Shown piece by piece: positions 40,362-48,939 of a stretch of 64,000 nt of DNA. The position numbers were made by a program, and so were the translations under genes. Where the stretch lies: assembly GCA_002425225.1 (NCBI GenBank), contig DILV01000007.1, positions 117,736 through 181,735 on the forward strand. The letters are read 5' to 3'. The notes under the pieces were generated by a model. It saw only the letters and a list, made by a program, of their open reading frames with translations. It was not told the origin of the DNA and did not search any database. The stretch comes from Thiothrix sp. UBA5583. GTDB taxonomy: Bacteria; Pseudomonadota; Gammaproteobacteria; Thiotrichales; Thiotrichaceae. Numbering within the stretch: position 1 is the stretch's first letter; the number at the start of each line of letters is the position of its first letter.

Positions 40362-41545
40362 GCTTCTGCCTCCTGTGGGGAAACTCCTCCCAGCCTCCCC
40401 TTGTCAGGGGCGGAGCCAAGAGGTTTTGCACACGCCAGATAAAGCTCACCGAGGATGTCAATGACACGTTCTTCCGAGAAGTTGTTGACTGCATGGATAC
40501 GGGCAGCCTTGCCCATTGCCCGCCGCTGGTCAGGGTGTTGCATGAACCACAGCATGTGCCCTGCTAATGCTTGCGCTGAATCCAGCGGCGTTGTGAAGCC
40601 GGTCATGCGGTCGATGATGGCTTCGCGGCTGCCTTTGACATCGGTGCAGATTACCGGTTTGCCGGATGCCATCGGCTCAATCAGGGCGCGGGGGATACCT
40701 TCCGCAAACGAGGTCAGTACCGCGACATCAATGCTTTGGTAGAAGGCTGGCATGTCGTTGCGGTAGGCAGCGATTTCCACCACATCCTCCAGCCCTTTCT
40801 CACGGATGCTTGTTTGTATTGCCGCTTGCAGATGGCCTTGCCCAATCAGTTTCACCCTGAAATCACGGGTTTGCTTTGCCAGCAATTCCACCGCATCCAG
40901 CAGCAAGGCATGATTCTTGATCGGCTCAAACCGCGCTACCATCCCAAATACCGTAGGGGAGTTACTCCCTTCCTCCCTTGCGGGGGAAGGGCTGGGGATG
41001 GGGGGGCGGAAGCGATCCAAATCAATCCCGTTTCCCAAATACACCATCTGTGTTTCATTTAGCAGCTTGTATTCCCGCGCCAGTTCCATGTCGCTGCGCA
41101 ACTGGAACAGCGAATATCGCACGGTATGTTTGAGTAGTTTTTCAATCAGGATGAAAGCCCTGCGTGCCAGTGTTCCGGTATTTTCTGCGATACTATAGCC
41201 GTGACTCTGGTAAACCCACACGGTCGTGCGGTCGAACAAAGCCAGAAAGCGCCCCACCAGCCCCGGAATACCGAAATGCAGGTGTACCACATCGTAACCA
41301 CCCTGACGGATGGCTCGCCGCAAATTCCATGCCGAGCGCAGCAATTGCCAGGGGTTGAGGCTGCGATGCAGGGTTGCCACCACCACCTTCATGCCCTGTT
41401 CACGCATCAGTGCCACTTCCGAGCCATCGCTACATAGCATGTCTACCTGCATTTGTCCGGCATGTCGCTGGTTGAGGCGTTGGGCACGCTGGAATACCAG
41501 TGCGTAGGCTGAACTGCTGACGGTGCATACTTCCAGTATTTTCAT
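40358..41545 (-). CDS. Glycosyltransferase, GT4 family, with repeat-coded insert
   Basis: A 395-residue GT-B enzyme with HLHFGIPG and the EX7E motif in FAEGIPRALIEPMASGKPVICTD. Two stretches look foreign: residues about 181-194 (PIPSPSPAREEGSN), just before the second Rossmann domain, and the last 20 residues (PLGSAPDKGRLGGVSP onward). Both are coded by C/G-rich palindromic repeats (40964-41007 and 40383-40416). The catalytic regions are intact, so the gene is probably functional. It lies between the FemAB-like gene (13 bp) and the deacetylase. Confidence 0.87.
   Translation of the reverse strand: MKILEVCTVSSSAYALVFQRAQRLNQRHAGQMQVDMLCSDGSEVALMREQGMKVVVATLHRSLNPWQLLRSAWNLRRAIRQGGYDVVHLHFGIPGLVGRFLALFDRTTVWVYQSHGYSIAENTGTLARRAFILIEKLLKHTVRYSLFQLRSDMELAREYKLLNETQMVYLGNGIDLDRFRPPIPSPSPAREEGSNSPTVFGMVARFEPIKNHALLLDAVELLAKQTRDFRVKLIGQGHLQAAIQTSIREKGLEDVVEIAAYRNDMPAFYQSIDVAVLTSFAEGIPRALIEPMASGKPVICTDVKGSREAIIDRMTGFTTPLDSAQALAGHMLWFMQHPDQRRAMGKAARIHAVNNFSEERVIDILGELYLACAKPLGSAPDKGRLGGVSPQEAEA
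40383..40416. repeat. Divergent palindromic repeat at 3' end of glycosyltransferase gene
   Basis: CTCCCAGCCTCCCCTTGTCAGGGGCGGAG resembles the repeat unit seen in lpdA and ybbA and forms a CTCCCC/GGGGCGGAG hairpin. It codes the C-terminal tail of the glycosyltransferase, as if the insertion replaced or extended the original end. Confidence 0.5.
40964..41007. repeat. Palindromic repeat inserted in frame within glycosyltransferase gene
   Basis: CTCCCTTGCGGGGGAAGGGCTGGGGATGGGGG matches the right-hand copy in lpdA (59751-59789) almost base for base. It codes a proline/serine-rich linker between the two Rossmann domains and does not break the frame. Confidence 0.75.
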
Positions 41546-41558
41546 TGACTTGTCCTTG

Positions 41559-42557
41559 TTAGTAAAAGCGATGGATGAGAGTGCGGGAGAGTCCGTCCAT
41601 GACCATTTCCGGGGTATGGCGGATCAGCCAGGAAGCTGCATCCTGTAGGTGGGAGCCTGCTGGCGCAGGGGCTGTTGTCCTGAGCCGGTAGTAGTAAATC
41701 TTGTGGCTGCGGTTGGCGAGTTTCAGTTTGAACTGGTGTGGATTGCTGCCTGCGGAGGAGCGCCCGAGATTGTAGGTTTTGCGCCCGCTGGCGGCACAAT
41801 GCTCCACCATTTGCCACAACATGGCGAGAAACACATTGTGCTTTTTGTAGTCCGTGTGGATGCCAGACCATGCGCCATAAATTTCATCCTCACTGGTGAA
41901 ACTGATGGATGAGACCACCGGGATGTTGTCCATGTAGCCGACGAAAATTTCAAGGTATTCACTACATTCCGCCAGCAAGTCGGCAAAAAACTGCCGGGGA
42001 TGGGGCAGGCTGCCGATGTCATGCAGGCTCATGCGGTATAGCTGGTAAAACTCGTCCAGCAAGGACGCACTTTTGCCAATGACTGCCCTAAAGCCGTGTT
42101 TGAGCGGGCGGCGGATATTTTTGCGGGTATTGGTGGAAAGGCTATCCCATACGGTGGCGATGTCCGGCTGGATGTCGACATTGAGTTCCACTTTGTCGGA
42201 TTCGTCCCGCAGGCAGGGAATGTGCGCAGTAGTGCGGATTTCCAGCCAGTCTGTGCCGGTTTGCGCCAGTTCCTGACCCAGTTGTTCCACCAGATGTGGG
42301 TATACGTCGGTTGCTACTTCCGGGATATGGCCTGTTTTGTCGAATCCGGCTCCAAGGATGACTGTTTTTTTCCCCAACAGGCTGGAGCGACAAAAAGCAG
42401 GAATACAAGTATTTTGTCCGCTTGTCTCTAATCTGATTTGCACGGGTTGCAGGCGGAATTCCTTGCCGATGATGGCACGGAATGCCGGGCTGGCAAAAAT
42501 ATTGTCGCTTGTGACACCAATGCCCGAAGCGGTATCAGGGGTGATAGTGATGCTCAT
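41559..42557 (-). CDS. FemAB-like GNAT protein, XrtA/PEP-CTERM-associated type
   Basis: A 332-residue protein of the FemAB/GNAT superfamily: FFADLLAECSEYLEIFVGYM, GAWSGIHTDYKKHNVFLAMLWQMVEHC and TYNLGRSSAGSNPHQFKLKL are typical of the FemAB-related protein of exosortase loci. Related enzymes transfer amino acids or acyl groups from tRNA or CoA donors; in these loci the acceptor is probably the polysaccharide or its precursor. It is the first gene of a minus-strand trio and is divergent from the tyrosine kinase gene (231-bp gap, in which I saw no clear regulatory motif). Confidence 0.83.
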   Translation of the reverse strand: MSITITPDTASGIGVTSDNIFASPAFRAIIGKEFRLQPVQIRLETSGQNTCIPAFCRSSLLGKKTVILGAGFDKTGHIPEVATDVYPHLVEQLGQELAQTGTDWLEIRTTAHIPCLRDESDKVELNVDIQPDIATVWDSLSTNTRKNIRRPLKHGFRAVIGKSASLLDEFYQLYRMSLHDIGSLPHPRQFFADLLAECSEYLEIFVGYMDNIPVVSSISFTSEDEIYGAWSGIHTDYKKHNVFLAMLWQMVEHCAASGRKTYNLGRSSAGSNPHQFKLKLANRSHKIYYYRLRTTAPAPAGSHLQDAASWLIRHTPEMVMDGLSRTLIHRFY

Positions 42558-42788
42558 GGATATGCCGGTTCGTTTATTTTTGTGATGCCGGGTATTGTCG
42601 GTTGTTCCCGCACAGATATGCCAGCCGTGACAGATTAGCGGAAGGCTTTATGGGGTAGGCGGCGATAGGCGGTGATGTCTGTCCGCTTATCCAGAAAATG
42701 CCCACGCATACAGCTTGGGCTTTGCGGTCTGCGGTGTGGTGTTGGAGAATAAGCAGCAATACCAACAATTATCTCGATACGAGAAAAC

Positions 42789-45065
42789 ATGTTAACTGTC
42801 GCCGATAAAAAGAGTGTTGCAGCCCATCACCATACCAGTGCCGTGACCGCACCGTATATCGCCGTGCCTGCTGCGGGTATTCCGGTACATACCCTGACAC
42901 TGGAAGATGTCTGGAAGCGTCTGCTGCGGCAGAAATGGACACTGTTGCTGACCGCACTGGTGATTACTTTGCTGACGGCCTGGATTACTTGGAGCACGCC
43001 ACCCAGTTACCGTTCGGGGGCTACCATCCAGATTGAAAAGGAAGGGGTACAGATCGTCAATTTCGGTACCTTGTCCAGTGCTTCCCCCGATATGGGCGAA
43101 CAGGATCCGTTTTTCCGTACCCAGTATGAGCAACTCAAAAGCCGCAAGTTGGCCGAGCAGGTCATTGCTGATCTTGATTTGAAAAACCGCCTGTTTGAAC
43201 GCCCCGAACCTCCCAATCTGTTCAAATCCCTGCTCAAAATCATCAAGCGCATTGTGTTTGCGGTGCTGCCGTTCAAAAGCAGTGACGAGGAAAAGGCAGC
43301 CGAAGCTGATCACACTGATGCTTTTATCCAGAAACTGTATGTTGAACCGATCGAAAAAACCCATTTGGTCAAGGTCTTTTATGAAAGCCCCGACCCGCAA
43401 TTGTCAGCAGACATCGTGAATGCCCTGATTGCGGCTTTTATCAAGGACAACATCAGTTCACAAAGTGAAACCGACACTTACGCCCGCGAGTTTCTGGAAC
43501 AGGAAATGGAGAAGGCGCGTATCCGCTTGACCACCCAGGAAGCCAAACTGCTGGAATACGCCAAACAGAACGACATCCTGGAAGTCAACAACAGCCAGTC
43601 CAGCCAGGAACGCAAGCTGGATGAACTCTATTCGGCACTGGGGCAGGCCGAACGCGCCCGTATCCAGGCGGAAAGCCAGATGATCCAGGGGCGCAAGCAT
43701 GGCAATGTGCGCGAAGTCCTCAACAATCCGGTAGTGGAAGGCATCAAGCAGAATCTGGTCAAGATGGAAGCGGAATATCAGGAAAAGCTCAAGATGTTCA
43801 AGCCCGCTTACCCGGACATGCAGCTTTTGCAACAGCAGATACAGGAAACCCGCCGCCAGTTACAACAAGAAGTGGGTGGGTTGAAACAATCCCTGCAAGC
43901 CGAGTATGCCGCTGCCAAAAAGCTGGCAGACGACCTGCGGGCGGAACTGGACAATTACAAGGGTGAACTGGTCAGCCTGCGTGACCGCAGTATTGAATAC
44001 AATGCCCTCAAGCGTGAGGTGGAATCCAGCCGTGATTTGTATGACGGCCTGCTGCAACGCATGAAAGAGGTCAACGTTGCCGCTAATGTTACCAGTAGCA
44101 ATATTCGTGTGGTGGATGCAGCCAGCCCTTCCCGAGATGTCTTTCGCCCGAAAAAAGCCCTTAACCTGATCATCGGTACATTGGTAGGCTTGATGCTGGG
44201 CGTTGGCGCAGCATTGCTGCGGGAAACCCTCAACCAGTCGGTTGCTTCGGTCAACGAATTGCAGGCACTCAGCGGCTTGCCAGTGTTGGGAACTATCCCG
44301 CATGTACGCAATGTTTCCGAAGGCAATCTGGCGCTGGCGGCGGTGCGTGACATGGGTTCGCTGCTGGCGGAAGCCTACAGGGTGGCAACAGCCAACCTGC
44401 GTTTTGTGTTGCCTGCCGGGGTTGCGCCACGCATCACCCTGATTACCAGTGTCAATCCGGGTGAAGGCAAATCGACTTCCTCTGTCAACATTGCTCTTAG
44501 TCAGGCATTACAGGGGCAGAAAGTGCTGCTGATTGATGCTGACCTACGCAAGCCTTCCATTCACGCCAAGATGGGGCTACCCAACCTGAAAGGCTTGAGC
44601 AATTTTCTGGTGGGTGATGCAGATATTGCCAGTGTTACCCAGTCGTTCCGTGAAGTGAAAGGTTTTTACCTGATTACGGCCGGAACACTAATGGCTGACC
44701 CGGTACGTATGGTGTCCAGCCCGGCGATGGCGCAATTGCTGAATCTGGCTACCCGGCATTTCGATAGCGTGATTATCGACGGGCCGCCAGTTGCCGGGTT
44801 TGCCGATGCCATTTACCTGTCGTCACTGGCGCAGGCAACGGTGCTGGTGGCAGATGAAGATCATATCAACCGCAAGCGTTTGCTGACAGTTATCGAGCAA
44901 TTACGCCGGGTGAAACAGAATGTGGTCGGTTTCCTGATGGTCAAGTCGCAAGAAGACGTGACCGATTACCGCTATTATGATCGCTATCAGAGCCGTATCC
45001 AGAGCAAACCTGCTGCCAAGCCAGCCAAGGGCAAACGCAAGGGCTTGAATCTCGCGCCAGCCTGA
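42789..45065 (+). CDS. Polysaccharide chain-length regulator and tyrosine autokinase (Wzc/GumC-ExoP type)
   Basis: A 758-residue inner-membrane protein. A Wzz domain with two transmembrane helices (about residues 49-68 and 457-478) encloses a long periplasmic coiled coil (about 230-420). The C-terminal BY-kinase domain has Walker A NPGEGKST near residue 557 and Walker A' LLIDADLRKPS near 580. Only a few tyrosines (YRYYDRY) are in the C-terminal tail. The kinase controls polymer length and export with a Wza-type channel, here coded at 48184. No Wzb phosphatase gene is visible. Confidence 0.9.
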   Translation: MLTVADKKSVAAHHHTSAVTAPYIAVPAAGIPVHTLTLEDVWKRLLRQKWTLLLTALVITLLTAWITWSTPPSYRSGATIQIEKEGVQIVNFGTLSSASPDMGEQDPFFRTQYEQLKSRKLAEQVIADLDLKNRLFERPEPPNLFKSLLKIIKRIVFAVLPFKSSDEEKAAEADHTDAFIQKLYVEPIEKTHLVKVFYESPDPQLSADIVNALIAAFIKDNISSQSETDTYAREFLEQEMEKARIRLTTQEAKLLEYAKQNDILEVNNSQSSQERKLDELYSALGQAERARIQAESQMIQGRKHGNVREVLNNPVVEGIKQNLVKMEAEYQEKLKMFKPAYPDMQLLQQQIQETRRQLQQEVGGLKQSLQAEYAAAKKLADDLRAELDNYKGELVSLRDRSIEYNALKREVESSRDLYDGLLQRMKEVNVAANVTSSNIRVVDAASPSRDVFRPKKALNLIIGTLVGLMLGVGAALLRETLNQSVASVNELQALSGLPVLGTIPHVRNVSEGNLALAAVRDMGSLLAEAYRVATANLRFVLPAGVAPRITLITSVNPGEGKSTSSVNIALSQALQGQKVLLIDADLRKPSIHAKMGLPNLKGLSNFLVGDADIASVTQSFREVKGFYLITAGTLMADPVRMVSSPAMAQLLNLATRHFDSVIIDGPPVAGFADAIYLSSLAQATVLVADEDHINRKRLLTVIEQLRRVKQNVVGFLMVKSQEDVTDYRYYDRYQSRIQSKPAAKPAKGKRKGLNLAPA

Positions 45066-45077
45066 TTGTGGCATTGC

Positions 45078-45635
45078 TCAAAAACGGTCAATAAGTTCCA
45101 GCACATCCCGAAAGCGGGTAAAGCCGTGGTCGCCACCCTGAAAAATGAGCTGGTGTGCATCACGGTAGTAGCTGTTGGCTGCTCTCCAATCCAGCGTTTC
45201 ATCCGCAGTTTCCAGCATGACCAGCAGGTTACCGGGATTATAGGGGGTAAGCTGATCTAGGGTGGTCAGTTCATCCAGATGCGCTTGGCTGAATGTATAG
45301 CTGGTGTCGTTATGCCAGCCGGTTTGCGTGCTGCCTAACAGGGGGCGCAACAATAAGGTCGGATGCACCGCAGGGTTGATCAATACGGCTTTCAGGTCGT
45401 ATTTGCCGGCCAGATAGTTTGCATAAAAACCACCGAGGGAACTGCCAAGCAGCTTTGGCGGTGTTGCAGCTTGTTCAATCAGACTAGCAAGCAGGGTAAT
45501 GGCTTCCGCCGGGCGGTGGGGCAGGTCAGGGCAGATCCATTCGTGCGCCCGTTCGCGTGCTGCCAGCCAGCGTTTCAGCTCCTGCGCTTTGCCAGATTGG
45601 GAGGATGAATTGAAGCCGTGAATGTAGATGATCAT
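45078..45635 (-). CDS. YqiA/YcfP family alpha/beta-hydrolase
   Basis: A 185-residue hydrolase. The oxyanion start IYIHGFNSSS, the nucleophile elbow GSSLGGFYA and the late GGDHGF give a Ser-Asp-His triad, as in esterases YqiA and YcfP of E. coli. I start at MIIYIHGF (45635), the usual family start; the frame extends 19 codons further. It is convergent with the kinase gene (12 bp apart), and its role with the polysaccharide genes is unlikely. Confidence 0.85.
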   Translation of the reverse strand: MIIYIHGFNSSSQSGKAQELKRWLAARERAHEWICPDLPHRPAEAITLLASLIEQAATPPKLLGSSLGGFYANYLAGKYDLKAVLINPAVHPTLLLRPLLGSTQTGWHNDTSYTFSQAHLDELTTLDQLTPYNPGNLLVMLETADETLDWRAANSYYRDAHQLIFQGGDHGFTRFRDVLELIDRF

Positions 45636-45700
45636 GATGTTATTCAGGTTTGGTTTGATACGGTTGCCTGTCATTTTCCAGATGGCTAACATGTTTGTCC

Positions 45701-46339
45701 ATGAACATCATTTATCCTCATGCAGAACTTGTCGCCCACCAGCAGGCATTGCGCCAGTGTACCCGTTGTCCAGACATGATCAGACCGGTCATTACCGGTG
45801 AACCTGTATTTTCCCCGGTCATGTCGATTGGGCAGGCTCCCGGTATTCACGAAGCCAAAGTCCTGCGCCCGTTTGGCTGGACTGCGGGCAAAACCCTGTT
45901 CAAATGGTTTGAAGGCATTGGCCTGAATGAAGAGAATTTTCGCAAGCGGGTTTATATGTCGGCGGTATGCCGTTGTTTTCCCGGCAAGAACCCCAAAGGC
46001 GGAGACCGGATGCCATCGCAGGTGGAAGTTACCAACTGTACCTACTGGTTGCAAACCGAAATTCGTATCTGTCAGCCGCAACTGATTATCCTGATTGGTA
46101 AGTTGGCAATTAACCAGTTTCTCCCTGATGCCAGAAAACTGGATGAGGTGGTTGGTCAGGCTCACCGGGTCATGTTGGCAGGGCGTAAAACTGATCTCGT
46201 CCCTCTGCCGCATCCCTCCGGTTTGTCGACGTGGCCCCGTATGGAACCGGGCAAAACCTTGTTGCGGGATGCCATGCAGGTTATTGCTGAACATCCTGCT
46301 TGGCGGTCAATACTTCAGGTTAAAACAGACGATTGGTAG
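45701..46339 (+). CDS. Uracil-DNA glycosylase superfamily protein (Fe-S type)
   Basis: A 212-residue protein. Four cysteines that could bind a [4Fe-4S] cluster are in QCTRCP (near residue 20), CRCF (near 90) and NCTYW (near 110). The motif IGQAPGIHEA near residue 43 corresponds to the GxAPGxxE motif of family 4/5 uracil-DNA glycosylases, and HPSG near 175 to the second active-site motif. It probably removes damaged bases or belongs to a related subfamily. ATG at 45701 is used rather than the TTG at 45695. Confidence 0.82.
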   Translation: MNIIYPHAELVAHQQALRQCTRCPDMIRPVITGEPVFSPVMSIGQAPGIHEAKVLRPFGWTAGKTLFKWFEGIGLNEENFRKRVYMSAVCRCFPGKNPKGGDRMPSQVEVTNCTYWLQTEIRICQPQLIILIGKLAINQFLPDARKLDEVVGQAHRVMLAGRKTDLVPLPHPSGLSTWPRMEPGKTLLRDAMQVIAEHPAWRSILQVKTDDW

Positions 46340-46424
46340 TTACGCTTGTCAGATTTTCAGGGAAACTCAGGGGCAATCATGGCAAAGTTATGACTTCCGA
46401 ACTTTACTATAAAGAGAGAAAACC

Positions 46425-46856
46425 ATGATGAGAAAAATTCTGGCTCCTGTAGCTGTTTGCGTATTTTCCCTGTTTACAGCGTCATCGGTATTGGCAGAAA
46501 TGGTCAATATCAACAAGGCAGATGTAGCTGCACTCGATTCCCTGGATGGTATCGGCGAGAAAAAAGCTGAGGCTATTGTTGCTTACCGCACTGAACACGG
46601 TGAGTTCAAAACCTTGGATGATCTGAAAGAAGTGCCGGGTATTGGCGACAAAATGTTCGAGAAAATCAAGGATGACATTTCCTTGTCGGAAGGAATCACA
46701 ACCTTGGCAGAAAAAACCAGCAAGGAAGACAAAGCCAAAAAGCTGGAAGAAAAAACCGAAAATAAAACCGATGACAAGGTTGGTGATAAAGCTGAAGCAG
46801 GCAAGAAAACCGACAAGGTGTCAGACCAGTCAGCACCAAAAGCTGACAAGTCCTGA
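46425..46856 (+). CDS. ComEA-like helix-hairpin-helix exported protein
   Basis: A 143-residue protein with a signal peptide (cleavage near VLA). The helix-hairpin-helix pair (VNINKADVAALDSLDGIGEKKAEAI ... EVPGIGDKMFEKI) follows, as in ComEA-type DNA-binding proteins. The C-terminal third is a lysine/glutamate-rich low-complexity tail (about residues 95-143), which may be disordered. It could bind DNA in the periplasm during uptake. The start may be the ATG at 46425 or the one after it. Confidence 0.85.
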   Translation: MMRKILAPVAVCVFSLFTASSVLAEMVNINKADVAALDSLDGIGEKKAEAIVAYRTEHGEFKTLDDLKEVPGIGDKMFEKIKDDISLSEGITTLAEKTSKEDKAKKLEEKTENKTDDKVGDKAEAGKKTDKVSDQSAPKADKS

Positions 46857-46870
46857 GTTTTTTCTGCTAT

Positions 46871-46911
46871 CTTGTCGCATGGGCAGCCTATCATGTGCCC
46901 ATGCGGACAAG
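46871..46911 (+). promoter_or_regulatory. Long hairpin ending at the galE ribosome-binding site
   Basis: CTTGTCGCATGGGCA (46871-46885) pairs with TGCCCATGCGGACAAG (46896-46911), 15 bp with one bulged base and a 10-base loop. The right arm ends where the GAAGGTG ribosome-binding site of galE starts. No T-run follows, so it is not a standard terminator for the preceding gene. It may modulate galE translation or mRNA stability. Confidence 0.5.
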
Positions 46912-46926
46912 AAGGTGAAATAAACG

Positions 46927-47961
46927 ATGGAAAATACAAAAACAATTCTAGTGACAGGCGGGGCAGGTTATATCGGTTCCCATACCTGCATTGAACTGCT
47001 GGCAGCCGGTTTCAATGTTATCGTTCTGGACAACCTTTGCAATAGTTCAGCCGAAGCATTAAAGCGTGCGGCGGATATTGCCGGGCATGACAGCATACCG
47101 CTTATAAAGGGTGACATCCGTGATGCGGCTTTGCTGGAGCAGATTTTCACACAACATGCCATTGACAGCGTAATCCATTTCGCCGGGCTAAAAGCCGTGG
47201 GCGAATCGGTGGAAAAACCGCTGGCGTATTATGACAACAATGTGTCAGGTACAATTAGCCTGTTGCAAGCCATGCAAGGTCACGGGGTCAAGAGCATTGT
47301 CTTCAGCTCTTCGGCTACAGTGTATGGAGACCCGCATACCACCCCCATTCAGGAGCATTTTCCCTTGTCGGCAACCAATCCTTATGGGCGTTCCAAGTTG
47401 ATGATCGAGGAAATGCTGGGGGATTTGTATAAGGCTGATCCTGCCTGGAAGGTTGCCTTGCTGCGTTATTTCAACCCGGTTGGTGCTCATGACAGCGGCA
47501 GAATCGGTGAAGACCCCAGGGACATTCCCAACAACCTGATGCCTTACATTGCCCGTGTGGCAGTCGGAAAATACCCACACCTGTCTGTGTTTGGCGGGGA
47601 TTATGCGACTCCTGATGGTACAGGGGTGCGTGATTATATCCATGTGGTCGATCTGGCAAAGGGGCATGTCAAAGCGTTGCAGGCATTCGAGCGTAATGAT
47701 GTTCCCGGTCTGTTGATGGTAAATCTGGGAACTGGGCAAGGCTATTCCGTGCTGGATATGGTCAAGGCTTTTGCCCAAGCCAGTGGCCGTGAAGTTCCTT
47801 ACCGTATTGTGGCGCGACGGGCAGGGGATATTGCCTGTTGTTATGCAGATCCTTCACTGGCACGTGAATTGTTGCACTGGCGGGCGGAAAAATCTCTGGA
47901 AGACATGTGTCGTGATGCTTGGAACTGGCAAAGCCGTAACCCTGACGGTTATGAGGTATAG
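46927..47961 (+). CDS. galE: UDP-glucose 4-epimerase
   Basis: A 344-residue extended short-chain dehydrogenase. The NAD-binding GGAGYIGSH is at residues about 11-19, the catalytic Ser/Tyr/Lys are in FSSSATVYG and YGRSK, and the block LRYFNPVGAHDSG is GalE-specific. It interconverts UDP-glucose and UDP-galactose (or the N-acetyl forms), supplying sugar nucleotides for the polysaccharide. It lies between the kinase and export genes of the locus and is probably part of that pathway. Confidence 0.93.
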   Translation: MENTKTILVTGGAGYIGSHTCIELLAAGFNVIVLDNLCNSSAEALKRAADIAGHDSIPLIKGDIRDAALLEQIFTQHAIDSVIHFAGLKAVGESVEKPLAYYDNNVSGTISLLQAMQGHGVKSIVFSSSATVYGDPHTTPIQEHFPLSATNPYGRSKLMIEEMLGDLYKADPAWKVALLRYFNPVGAHDSGRIGEDPRDIPNNLMPYIARVAVGKYPHLSVFGGDYATPDGTGVRDYIHVVDLAKGHVKALQAFERNDVPGLLMVNLGTGQGYSVLDMVKAFAQASGREVPYRIVARRAGDIACCYADPSLARELLHWRAEKSLEDMCRDAWNWQSRNPDGYEV

Positions 47962-47996
47962 CAAAGCTGTCATTCAATAAAACTTTTTGATAGAAA

Positions 47997-48016
47997 AACC
48001 GGGACAACTCCCGGTT
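47997..48016. terminator. Short hairpin downstream of galE
   Basis: AACCGGGA and TCCCGGTT pair over 8 bp with a 4-base loop, 35 bp after the galE stop. The run of A before it would give a T-run only on the minus strand, so its use as a plus-strand terminator is weak. Confidence 0.3.
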
Positions 48017-48183
48017 GTCTGCCTGAGCTTCATCTATATTCCTGTTGTCTGTGTTTTGCTTACGCTTAATCGGTAAAAACTCGTCTGTAAGCCGCAGAGG
48101 ATCTACCATCCATAACAAAGATGGATACCGTCCATAATCCCTTTAAAAGTGAATTGCTAAAATTATTATCAGGGAGATACCCA

Positions 48184-48876
48184 ATGAAAAATGCATGGAA
48201 ATTGTTGTTGACTCTCATGTTTAGTGCAAGCGTGGTTGCCTGTTCCAGTGGGGCTGGCCCCCAGTATGAAACCTTGCCGTCAAGCATGGCTGTCAGCAGC
48301 GCTGTTAAACCAATGGCTCCCGTAGGGCGCTCTGCCAGTGATGCCATTTCGCCGCAGGATCTGCTGGAAATCGAGGTTTTCAAAGTGCCTGATTTGTCCA
48401 AGGAAGTCCGGGTTGATGAGGGTGGTAATATTACCCTGCCACTGGTTGGCACTGTGCGTGCGGCAGGTCTTAGCCCGTCCAAACTGGAAAGCCTTATCGC
48501 CAGCCGTCTGGAAAAAGACTACATGAATAACCCGCAGGTTAACGTGCTGGTCAAGGAATCCAACAGCAACAACATTACTGTGGGTGGCGCAGTCAACACG
48601 CCAGGCATTTACCCTCTGACTGGGGATGTGACTGTAACTCAGGCCATTGCGATGGCGCAGGGTACCAACCGCCTTGCCGTCAAGGACAGGATTACCCTGA
48701 CACGTAATGGCAAACCGTGGACTGTACCCTTGGAAGCCATCAACCAGGGTAAGGTAGAAGATCCGCTGGTTCTGGCTGGTGACAAGATTTTTGTACCTAC
48801 CTCTGGAACCAAGGAAGCCCTTCAGGACTTCGGTGGCCTGGGCGGTATCCTGTCACCATTCGGTTTGTTGCGTTAA
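48184..48876 (+). CDS. Polysaccharide export lipoprotein (Wza/EpsA type)
   Basis: A 230-residue lipoprotein from the ATG at 48184 (GGGAGA upstream). The lipobox is SVVAC (Cys20). The Poly_export domain (SPQDLLEIEVFKVPDLSKEVRVDEGGNITLPLVG) and an SLBB domain (VGGAVNTPGIYPLTGDVTVTQAIAMAQGTN) are clear. It lacks the long C-terminal helix of E. coli Wza, so the outer-membrane pore may need another protein. It probably docks on the Wzc-type kinase. A strong terminator follows. Confidence 0.9.
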   Translation: MKNAWKLLLTLMFSASVVACSSGAGPQYETLPSSMAVSSAVKPMAPVGRSASDAISPQDLLEIEVFKVPDLSKEVRVDEGGNITLPLVGTVRAAGLSPSKLESLIASRLEKDYMNNPQVNVLVKESNSNNITVGGAVNTPGIYPLTGDVTVTQAIAMAQGTNRLAVKDRITLTRNGKPWTVPLEAINQGKVEDPLVLAGDKIFVPTSGTKEALQDFGGLGGILSPFGLLR

Positions 48877-48900
48877 TTGACACGGGCAAATGTGTCGGCA

Positions 48901-48927
48901 ATGGGCAGCTTCGGCTGCCCATTTTTT
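48901..48927 (+). terminator. Rho-independent terminator of export gene
   Basis: ATGGGCAGC-TTCG-GCTGCCCAT makes a 9-bp stem with a UUCG tetraloop followed by five T after the stem, 24 bp downstream of the stop. It ends the export gene transcript just before the convergent GTPase gene. Confidence 0.85.
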
Positions 48928-48939
48928 TAAAGCATCCGC

